Made by a program: the position numbers and the translations under genes. 64,000 nt of DNA from Euleptes europaea (Eukaryota > Chordata > Lepidosauria > Squamata > Sphaerodactylidae), in assembly GCF_029931775.1 (NCBI RefSeq), contig NC_079326.1, positions 4,246,604-4,310,603 of the forward strand, given 5' to 3'. Below, piece after piece: positions 24,653-36,600 of the stretch (the stretch's first letter is position 1; each line of letters starts with the position of its first letter). A model generated the notes under the pieces. The model was not told the origin of the DNA and searched no databases. It worked only from the letters and a program-made list of their open reading frames with translations.

Positions 24653-27600
24653 AGTACTCACCCATACTGAATACCAGCACCTTTGGGGGGAACTGATGAA
24701 AATCAGTGCAACCTTATACATGACTAACAAGCACTGTTTTTAAAAGCAAAAAGAAAGCACTGACCACAGCCATTTGAGCATTCGCACAGTGCATAACATT
24801 TTATAGATATGCAAACTGCTGCGCTAACTGGCAGGAGTAATATAACACCTGAAGCTTTTCAAGCATAGAGATCCAATTATTGGGGAAATAATAACCTGCT
24901 ATTTTCTGTCTGCTGTGCTGCTTCGGAAGTTGTAATGGGGAAGAAAGGAGCAAGACCATCCTTGTCGTCCACTCTGTCACAGTACTTTGAGTTCAACTCC
25001 CTTCCTCTTGCTTTCCAGGAATATGGCCGTCAAGTATGAGACCTGCCAGGGTTAAATATTCTAGAGCCTTTTGTGCAGGCCAGTCCAAAAAGGACCAGAT
25101 AATAGGGAAAGGTTGAACAGTGTGTGTGTGTGTCTTTTTTTAAGTGTGGAATATTTCTGAAAATGCCCACACCATCCAAAGAATATCTGTTCTCTTTGAT
25201 TTCCAGACAGCATCCCAGCAGAGGTTTTGGGGTTTTCTTAAATGGAGGAGCTACAGTCATTCAGTTCTAATGAGTAATCTAATGAATTAAGCAACTAAAG
25301 TATATTTAACCATACTGCTGTTATTTTTCAATTTATATTTCAATTTATATATGCACACATAAATGACAAAATAAGGACGCTTTCACACATGCCGAATAAT
25401 GCACTTTCGATCCGCTTTCAGAGCACTTTAACAATCATTTGCAAGTGGATTTTGCTGTTCCACACAGTAAAATTCCTGTGCATTATTCAGCATGTGTGAA
25501 AGCGCCCTAAGTTACTTCCATTAATATGCACTCTTCAGAGACCTTTCTTCTTAATCTAGGGCATGGCTGTTTCCCCGCCAACTACTCTGGGGCTTTGCTT
25601 TGATTATGCTTGCATTTTCTGACTATCAGAAGTCGCCTCACTCTCCCCGCATGTTTCCGCACGTCTTGGCCTCGTTTTCTGGATTCATGTTGAGCCAGGA
25701 TCCAGAAAACGTGGGGGAAATGCGTGGGAACGCACATGGAGAGCGAGGTGACCTCTGATGGTCAGAAAATGCAAGGGTAATCAAAGCAAAGCCCTAAAGT
25801 AGTCAGCAGGGTGACCGCGAGGAAACTGCCATGCATAAATGGCCTAGGAGAAACTTTGGCCAACTTTACATTTAGCCATCTATTACATGTTTTGAAAGCA
25901 GTCATTTATAGAGAAAATTTGAAATAATAGAGTAATAGTATAATGCCCTAAAGCTTAGGTTGTCAAGCTATGGGGTCAACCTTACTTCTTTTAAACAGAG
26001 AGATACCACAGTCTGAAGTTGGGATCATCTATATACAAACCAAATACTCTTCCACTGAACCACAGTCTTTCCTGCTAGGGAAGGGAGGTACAAAGATCCA
26101 TAGAGAAAGAGGAATTTGAAGAGTTGTTGCAAGTATCTAGTATAATACCCTGCTCCTCTCATACCAGTGGTGGACTCATGCCTCCAATTCAAAGTTCCTT
26201 GCAAGCAGGGGGTAGGTTGCAAACATGATCTCAAAAAAGTAGAATGAGCTTAGGAGACCTGAGTTCAAAATGTTCTAAGGAGAAGTGTTCTACAATCTAC
26301 ACCCACCCCCATCCTCTGCTGAGAATTCCTGCTAGACACACCTTAGGGAGCCATGCTGGAATGGCAAAATGACCAGATGGTCAGCACTGGCAAATCCAAC
26401 CACTGCTTTTAATTAAATGCCACTGAGCCTTTGATAGGTTAATTGTGCTGATTAATCAAGTAATGCTTTTAGCCCTAGCAATTTCTGATTGAATTAATGG
26501 CTTGAAAAACTTGGCTTGCGCCTATCTACTCCCTTCTACCCTTGGTAAATCAACAATCCTTCAGTTTTCAAGTGGCCAGAACTGAAGAAACAATACTCTG
26601 ATTCCCTAGAGAGCAGTTTATGCTTTCTAAGGCGCTCATTTTTTCAAGTCCCCACCTATCACTCAACTTTTGCTTCCCCCCCCCCCCCATTCCTTTCCAG
26701 TATCTGCCTTTCACTGGTCTTGTTGAAATCCCCCTTTCAGACAAAAATGGGAACAGAAATACATTGTGTAAACAAACAGAACAAATACTCTGTGAATGGG
26801 TTTCTCCAAGTCACCAGGTGTGTATCTTCCAAGCAGCAGCCCGGGGGGGGGGGGTCAATCCTGCCAGCCACTGAGAATCCATTTCCAGAAGAGGGGAAGG
26901 AGCTCAGAAATCTTTTGTGATTGGGAATTTGTTACTTGGATCTGTTTGTTGAGTTTGTTTTAACTGTCCAGTGGCTGGTGACAGCCAGTCTGGGTTTGCC
27001 ACAGAAAGTGGAGAATGAAACTTAGGTAGCAGTTACTAAGGGAAGCAGCTGAGTTAAAATAGGTTTTAAAGCTGTGTTTTCTGCTTGGAATAAGAGATGT
27101 ATAAAAACAACAGACATGGTTGTCATATTTACAAAATAAGTAAAAGAGTTAGGCTGGGTTTTTTTAAGGAAACGTTTGGTGAATTTCACAGTCTGACCTT
27201 AGGCACAATTTTTCAAAAGAAAGTTCCATTGGTTCAAAGGGATTTATTCCCTAGTATTAAATTCCAAACAGGCAGCCTTATGAGTCTGCTGCAGCCAAAA
27301 CAACAAAGCATCTTGTGCTAACATACAAATGAATCAGTGTGTTGTGGCAGAAGCAGTCATGAGCCGGAGCGGTCTTCCCCAAAGGCCCTTCTAATGATGC
27401 TTGCAGCCTTCATAGTAACTTCAGTACTGTAGCATAACTCTTAATACATGAAAGCCGGAAAGAAGAACAATGAACAAACAATTGCATAATCCCATTTCAT
27501 CTAAGAGCTTGTGAATTGGTGCCTATCATTTGGGTGGGTTGCCTTAATCACCGGTGACTTGACTGATAGGCCATAATATTCTCCACTTGTTGCATGTGGT

Positions 27601-30600
27601 ACAGCTTTATTGCTTTATTATTATTTTGTACTATGACATTGCTTCATCACATAGCATTGTGTTTATTTTCTATGGGTTTTGGTCAGCTAGTTTACATATG
27701 ACTTCAATTTTGAAATACAGGGTTCTTTGTTAGGATATGATCTATGAGTGACTATATTTCATCCAGGCTGCCATGTTTTGGGACATAAAAAAATGTATCT
27801 TTAGATGTGTATCAGAAATTCAGCAAAAGAAACTTTTCTTGATAACCCAAGAGGCAATGGTAGTAGAAGCTTTATCTGCTTCTTCTGCCTGTCACAAAGC
27901 TGTTAACATCACAGGCAGCCTGCAAAAAGAGAGAGGGAGAGAGAAGTTGGCAACCCTACACTTCACACACTGCATTCTTCACAACAGACAGAAATGACTC
28001 AGCATAATCCAAGCAGTTGCTTCAGAGCCTAAATTAGAATGCCAGGAATGCTTTTGGTCCTCAGTATAGCATGGCGGACAGGCAGTGAAATGCATTCTGG
28101 GATTTGTTGAACTGACTTTGATTTATCCTAATTGGGTCACCATTTCCCCCTCCCCCAGAGAAGTTCTGTTCTTTGAACAGCTGTAGTAGCTGAGCGTGGG
28201 GGGAATCAATGGCTACCACTTTCCCCATTGCCGCATCTCCTTGCTGAGGGAGCCACACCTATTTGACAATTGCTTGACAAGCAGAAATTCAAGACATAGA
28301 AAACAAAGTTTCCCTAAGGCAAGTTATTTTCTTTTCTTCTGTAGAATGAAAGTTTAAACAAATGTATGATAGATCACGATGGGTAGCCATGTTAGTCTGT
28401 CACCAGTAGTAGAAAACAGTAGGAGTTCAGTAGCACTTTAAAGACTAACAAAATTTCAGAAAGAATTTTGTTAGTCTTTAAGGTGCTACTAGACTCCTAC
28501 TCTTTTCAAATACATGATGAATTTAACTTTATATTCCCCACCTCCTAGGGCCAGAAATATCTCATGTACATACTTTGCTTGATCTCTGATCCTGATGTAA
28601 ATAGGTTCAGAGGGTAGCCCTGTTGGTCTGCAGAAAAACAGTTAGAGTCCAGTAGCACCTTAGAGAGATGTTTTCCAGAGTAAAACCTCACTTCATCAGA
28701 TATGAGTAGGCTTGTTTGACCTTGAAATAATGCTGGTCTATAAGGTTCTACTAGACTCAAATATAACTGTTCCTTATTTAAGTTTAGAGTGAACAAGATT
28801 AGAAATCTCCAGTTAAAGTTTGCATGAAGTCCCTTCTGCATTAGTTAGTGTGATAATTATTACAAGTACCTACAGGAAGATAAAGTTTGTACAAGCATTC
28901 AGCTACATTTCCTAACTTTAAGAGCAACTTTGCAGCAGAGTTACCTTTCTAAAAAGGCTGCTGACTCTTACTACTTGGAGGTTTTAAGGAAAGGGTGGTG
29001 ATATAACAGGTAAAGGTGCTTTCAAAGACTGAATGGATGCTTTCCAACCAGGTACTTCTAGGTAACTGTTATTATGTTCAAGCCCTCCCAAAAAGAAGGA
29101 TATTGGCCTTCCAGCTTCAGAGTCAGATATCAGCCATCACTAAGCTGCATGTCTACTTATCTGTATAATAGATCCTCATACCACTGCATGCCTTTGTAAA
29201 GCTTCAGCTCATTCTCTTCTGTCCCTCACATATGCCTTTTCTCTTTTGCAGCTTAATTATGTCTTTACGTTGTTCTGCTGGATTCTGTGGGCTGGATGAA
29301 GGCAACTGTAATGTTGCCAACATTTCCACCACCTTCTGTGGCTAGGGTTACACACCTCCGGAAAGGACCTGGAGTTCTCCTGGAATTACAACTGATGTTC
29401 AGATAACAAAGATTCTCCAGATCCCCTGGAGAAAATGGCAGCTTTGGAGGGCAGATGTCTATGGCATCACATCCCTCTCCAAACTCTGCTTTTCCCAGGC
29501 AACACCTCCAAACATCTAGGAATGCACAGAGCCACAGCTGGCAACCCTAGCTGTGGTGCTCTGCATTTTAACAGTGGCTTGACCTTAAGCAGTTTGCAAG
29601 CTTTTCATAGTACACAGAGATGGGCATTATTGCCTGCTAATTTCTGTAGATCAAACACCTGATAAAGGCAGGGATGCAAATTGAAAGCTTGGCAAACCTT
29701 GACCAATGTCCAAGAATCTTCTAAGCTGAAATATGTCTGAAGGAGAGTTTTGCCCTCTCGAGGATTGTATTACTGAGGCATTAGAGGCAGCAGGGGGAGC
29801 GGGATATAATTTTTTCCCATGTGCACTGCTCTAGTTGTACTGACACTATGATGAGGATTACTTGCCACTTTCAAGGCTGGCTTCAGTTTGGGGGGGCCAA
29901 AATGCAATCCAGTGCCCCCCATTAAGTAAGCCACACCAAATCACCTTTAACTCTGTCCCCCACCCCTATATACACACAACTTACCAGTTGATACCAGAAT
30001 GCCTAAAAAAAGTAAAACAATATCCTGATCAGGATTGCCAACTCCAGGTAGAAAAATTCTTGAAGATTTGGGGTTAGAGTTTAGGTATGTCAGGGTTTGG
30101 TAAGGGGAGGGATCTCAGGAGGGTATAATGCCATAGAGTTGATCCTCCAAAGCTGCCATTTTCTCCAGGGGAACTGATCTCTGTAGTCAGGAGATATAAT
30201 TCTGGGAGATATCCAGGTAGGGATGCCAGCCTCCAGGTGGGACCTGGGGATCCCCCGGAATTACACCTCATCTCTGGATTACAGAGATCAGTTCCCCTGG
30301 AGAAAATGGATGCTTTGGAGGGTGGACTCTATGGCATTGCACTCCCTGTCCTCCCGAGGCTCTATCCCCAAATCTCCAGGAGTTTCCCAACCTGGATCTA
30401 GCAACCCTACCCCCAATCCCCTGCTGGTGGCCAGAGGGGATCTGGCAACCCTATCTCCAGGCCCCACCTGGAAGTTGGTAACTGAAGTCCTAATTATACT
30501 TCGCTCCTTATGGTGTTTCAGGGGCATCTATGGTGATATTCCATTGCCTGCTGGAAGGACCATTGGAGAAAAAGTACAGCGCTCTTTAGTTGTCTTTTTA

Positions 30601-33600
30601 GTCCTGACAGTGTTTAAAGAACTGTGAAATGTCCTTTTTTCCTGGTAGACGAGCAAAGGCACCTGGAGAAGGCAGCAGAGTACAATTCCAGAGAGGAAAA
30701 CAGGGAAGTGACCAGTGGATTGTTGCAAAAGGTGTCTGAAGGCCATTTTTCATGCAAGGCCTTCCGACACAGGTATTATTTCTACACAAACATTGTCAGC
30801 TTACTAGTTGCCTTAGGGTTGCCAGGTCCCTCTTTGCCACCGGAGGGAGTTTTTGGGGTGGACCCTGAGGAGGGAGGAGTTTGGGGAGGGACTTCAATGC
30901 CATAGAGTCCAATGGCCAAAGCAGCAATTTTCTCCAGGTAAACTGATCTCTATCTGCTGGAGATCAGTTATAATAGATTTCCAGCTACTATCTGGAGGTT
31001 GGCGACCCTAAGTTGCCTGTTTCTGGCAGGAGGGCTCTGTTGGTGGGCCCACCATCCTATCTACTGCCCCTAAAGCTCCTGGGAATGCCAGCCACTGCCA
31101 TGTATTTTCCATGAATACATGGATTGGAAGCTGTGTCCAATTGCCTCTTTCTGCTGAATGGACACATGGTAAAATAGACATAGGCACTTGCCACCAGTGA
31201 TGAAGTACATATGATTTTCCTGCATAGAAATGATATCTGCAGAGGAAACCATCATGTGTGAAGTGGCCGTTTCATTGGAGGACAGGGGATCCCAGAGGCC
31301 CTATGGCAACATCCCATCTCTTGATGAGGGCAGATGAGCCAAGTCTGTTGCCTGCCAGCCTGATGAGAGCCTGCAGGGGAATGTGTGTGTTTTTTAAGTG
31401 GCGCCGCACCAATGGTGAGCACGATGTCACTTCCCTCCATACCCAACCCTCAGTCTCCCTCTGGTTGCCTAGCTAAGTGATAGTGCACCCTCTGCTTGGC
31501 CATCAGCCTTGAAACATACACACTTGCCTACTCAAGACACTGGTTATGGCCACATTCTTCTGTGCCTTTAACAGCTGAGTGAAGGAATCCAACAGGAGCA
31601 GATTTTCCTCACTTATGTACAGAGCTACTGACAGGAAGAAAAAATATGGTACCTCTACTCTTGACTGGGGGAACCAGATCTTGTGCTATATTCCCACCAA
31701 CGCTGGACAGGGCAGTTAGAGGGATTTGGCATCACACACAGCTTCCAGCATGAAACCAGAAGTGATGTCATTGCATTGGGGTGATGCTCAAGGATTGACT
31801 CAAAACTCTGTGGTTTAAGCATAGAGTTTTTGGTGAATCCTAGAGCATCACCCAAACATAAGATCTCTTCTGGTTTCACAACAGAAGTGATGGTGTGATG
31901 CTGAAGAGCTTTCTTAAGCCTCTAAAATTATTGTGCTGGGGTGCCATCTATGACCGGCAGTTACCCTGGTCTGCAACTAGGAGCTGTCCAGGCTGTGCAA
32001 AGCTTCTCTATTCAGTAGAATTCAGAAATTCTCTATAGCATACTGGGATCAGGTACACAAAACAAGTACATCAGATCCTCAGGGTCAGAAAAAGTGCCAG
32101 GCCTATCGCAAGTGTTTTGCCTTCACCCCTTTTGCACTTCTCCATTAATTAAGAGATAAATGTTCTTAAGATAGTATCCCTGTCTCCAAGGATCTTTCAG
32201 TCTGCAGCCTTTCTGACAAGGGACAGACCTAAAATGCATTAGCTGTGGTGTGGTTTGTTTCACAGACACTTGACCTCTAGGAACTGAACTGTGATGAATT
32301 CTCATAGTCTTCCCCCACCCCCAACTGAGCACCAAACAGCTGTCGGATGATAACAGCTTTCACTCACCACTCACATGGCCAGGTGCCCAGTTCAGAGCTT
32401 CAAAAGCGAAAGATCAAGTTACCATCCTTCAGAGATTATCCCAGACATGTATGTCTGCTGCCACACTGGACACCATGTTTACCTGGGAGGTGGGCATTTC
32501 TAGTGGGAAACCCATGCTGTGGAATCCCCACTTAAACTCTAGACAAATGTTGACAATCCAAAGTGTCTCTTGCATTAAAGTATGTAGACTGGTGGAAGGG
32601 GAGAGAAACTTTGTGGCAGCAATGGAACAGATAATAAGGAAGGGTAGAGATAAGGAAGGGTATAATTGGGTATGGCCCAGGCTGCTGAGGGCCACCATGG
32701 GCCCACAGTTGAAGTACCTTCTGGGTTCCCCCTCATGTCATCCAAACCTAACTCAAACACAGGGGGATCCCAGCTTCTTGAATTTTGTCCCCCAGTCCTC
32801 CCCCATTCTTAGGGAGGGTTAAGTGATATAGTCTTGGTAAATGACTGGCACATTGTTACTGAATTAATGTTGTTTTATGATGTGGTTACAGACCATTTTG
32901 AGTCCTGAATGTATCTATTGCAGTGTACTGGTTGTCTTCTTCAGCTTTATCTTCACAACGACATTGATTGGCCCAAGATAGTTATGGCGTGGTTTTGGCA
33001 GAGCACGGTACTGAATTTGGGTCTCCCCAAGCAAAGTCCAGCATACTAGCCACTACACCATATTGGTTCTCAGTAGCTTAAGCACTGTTTTTGACATCTT
33101 GCACCAGGGCCACTTCCAGTTTTGGGGAGTCCCTGGACAGAGAGTGCCCAAGGCCTCCTCCCCTCCTCTGCCCATGCCCCTGCTCATGCCACCAATCCAC
33201 ACATCTGTGCATCCTTCCCCCAGCCTTCACATGCCCTCTTACTGAGCACGTTCACAGATACCTGTACCACCTGCATGCCCTTTCCCTGACTATGCAGGGC
33301 AGTGTGTATAGTTGGGAGCCAGATTTGACTGTAAACCTGGGTCAAGTGAAAACAGCACTTTCCTATAGCTGTTGTATGTTGGCTGCTGCTCTTTCCCCAA
33401 AGGCGAATGTCCCTTGCACTTGACTGCAACTCATTCTCTGGCATGATGAGTTATCGTTTGGTGGTGAGTTCACCCTTGGCATGGGGAGCTGGAAGCTAAC
33501 ACTGATGCTCTTTCAAAAATGCAGAGGCATTGACATCACCAGCTGACATCATCAGGGTGTGGATCCCAAGCACTGATCTGAAGGCGTAAGATGTGATGGT

Positions 33601-36600
33601 CCGTCATGTTCCAGCTTATCCATACTCAGCCACCTCTATCTGTCCTTCTGGCTTTCTCTCTCCACTAGTTGAGTGACAACTGGGATCCTTGCTTCACACC
33701 CGGGCCACCTTTAAGGGCTTCTTCTTCCCAAGTTTTCTAGAATGGGACCTTTTGTTCAAAGGTGTTGTTATCTGGCTGTAAAAACTCTTTTTCTTGGCAT
33801 CCAAAAGGACTGCAAATTCCATCACTCATTCTGCATTCCAGTTAACTCAAGAACAAAGGTGTTTTTAAAAAAATATCTGACACTTCCCTCACAGGCAAAA
33901 TGGTGCATGTTACGGAGGATAAACTGGCTGGGGAGTTGGTAATGGGGTGAAGGATCTTTTACTGGAATGTCATAGTTGGTAAACCAGTTTGAATTGGCTT
34001 TAGCTGATGACTTCTGCCCATCCAAGAAAAACAAGTCACATCTCCATTACCTTAGTATTGGAACAGACTGTGTGATATTTTGCATCAACTCCAGGGTGCT
34101 TGAAGCGATTTTTGTGTGTGGATGCATGCAGAAAAATATCTCCTAATATTTATAAATTAACAGTTATAAATAATCCTGTTGACCACAAGAAAGCAAACCT
34201 CATTTTAAAGGATATCTTTGAGCTGGTGAAACTGATGATAAGAGGCATGGTATGTATGAATACAAAACTTCAGAAAGTCTTAAATCAGCAGTTCCATCAG
34301 CAGGAAAATCATAGTTTTTAAAAAATTTATCTAATCGCAACTATCATTTCTGTCAAGGCAGAGGTGAATGTACAGTGTGACTTCAGCATTCAGTTCACTC
34401 ATACCCTTTTGGATTATTAACAGCACTACTGCCAGAAATTATGAATTATGGATACCCAGGAGAGAAGGGGAGAGGATCTATATGGGGGAAATTATTGGTT
34501 AGTTATCTAGTTAGCCATTCCTTTCAGTTAGCTCTGGGTTTTGTTCTTAAAATGCTTTTTTTTGCGGCAATTGGGTTGGGGGGATTTTTTCTCACTACAG
34601 CCAATTACAAAGCAGCATTCAAGGGGCAGGGACTCAAATACTTCTTGATTTGAGCTTGGAGACTGCTGGTGCATAGATTCCCAATAGGAAAGTGTGGGTC
34701 CAGTGAACAATGAACCTCAGGTAAAACTCCCGTGCATAAACAACCATTGTCTCCATGCGTCCAAACCTACATTATTTCCATTGTTTATTTTTGGAATATG
34801 GCCCTTATTTTTCTGAGCCTCTTGAATTGAATTCTTTGGAATAAGCGGCTTCTGAAACATATACGCATGGGAGGATTTAACATGTTCATGTTTAATAGAA
34901 AGCCATGATTGGACAAAGGTTGCTCATGCATAGCAAAATAAGCCATTCATACATGGCAGTATACACAGATATGGGAATAAGATCTCTGTAGGAAGCCACT
35001 GCATGAGAAATGCAGATACCCTTCTACAACAATCCCAGTGCAACCTCCCTAATTACCTTAATTGACAGAGCCAGGAAAGCCTCTTGGAGGCTGTGCATGC
35101 ATTTGCATGTACCAGCCACATTGCTTTTAGCTAGAGCTGTTTCCAGATATGGCATCATAAATACCTATGAGCACCTCGGGCATTCTTTGTGCACAAAACC
35201 TATGAGTATAATTCACAGTGGGTAGCCGTGTTAGTCTGTCTGCAGTAGTAGAAAAGAGCAAGAGTCCAGTAGCACCTTAAAGACTAACAAAAATATTTTC
35301 TGGCAGGGTATGAGCTTTCATGAGCCACTTCTGAAGAAGTGAGCTGTGGCTCACGAAAGCTCATAACCTGCCAGAAAATATTTTTGTTAGTCTTTAAGGT
35401 GCTACTGGACTCTTGCTCTTTTCTATAACCTATGAGTATGTTGGTAATACCTATTGAGATAACATGCAGACACTGTCATGTGCAAATGTGACATGGACAT
35501 TGGGGTGGTGGACAGTGCCATCAAGTCACAACCGTCTAATGGCGACCCCATAGGTTTTTCTAGGCAAGAAATGGACAGAGGTGGTTTGTCATTGCCTTCC
35601 TCTGTGTAGCAGCTGTGGGCTTCCCCGGAGGTCTCCCATCAATGTACTAACCAGGGCCGACCCTGCTTAGCTTCTGGGATCTGACATAATCAGTCTAGCT
35701 TGTGCCATCCAGGTCAGGGTTATATGGACATTACAGTCATAAGAATGTAAGAAAAGCCCTGCTGGATCAGACCCAGGCCCATCAAGTCCAGCAGTCTGTT
35801 CACAAAGTGGCCAACCAGGTGGCTCTAGGAAGCCCACAAACAAGATGATTGCAGCAGCAGCAGCATCCTGCCTGTGTCCAATAAAGGGCAAGGAATTTTT
35901 GTCACAAGGGCCTGAAATTGACAACCAGCCCCAGATGACTAAAAACTGGAGTAGAATTTGTGAATGAAGGAAATTCAGCTCTCGAGAGGTTGTTTGTGTA
36001 GCAGAAGAGCTGGAGCAACATTTTTCTGGAGAGGGAGAACCTTTTCCCATATATTATATATATGACCTTAGGCAGATGATGAGAGGGAGGGCATCTTGGG
36101 CATCTTCTGGTCACTAGGGGTGTGGATGGGGGAGGTAGTTGTGAATTTCCTGCATTGTGCAGGGGGTTGGACTTGATGGCCCTGGTGGTCCCTTCCAACT
36201 CTATGATTCTATAAGGGTCCAGGCTTCCTTGGAGGGAAGGAAGTTGTATCTGGAGGCTGGGTTTGGGGACTCTTTTTTTTTTTTTTTTTGCCCTGGATCA
36301 CCCCTGTAGTTTTTCTGGAAAGCATAATATCAGCAGGGCCAGGATGGTTGCCAGTTGGGAACAGGCTTGTGCTGTTTCCCTGTTGCTGGTGCAGCTGGAG
36401 ATACAGCGCAGCGGCAACATGGCTTCCATGTGGCAAGTTTCCCTGTCATTTCCCTGCCCCAATCCCCTAGCCATCCCCCTCTGTCCAGCCCTCTGGCACT
36501 TTTTCAATTTAAAAAAATTTGCAGCTGCATATCATTATATCAATATAACATTATAACAATATGTGTAACAGGTTTTCTGACTTCACAGCTTTCATTTTTT

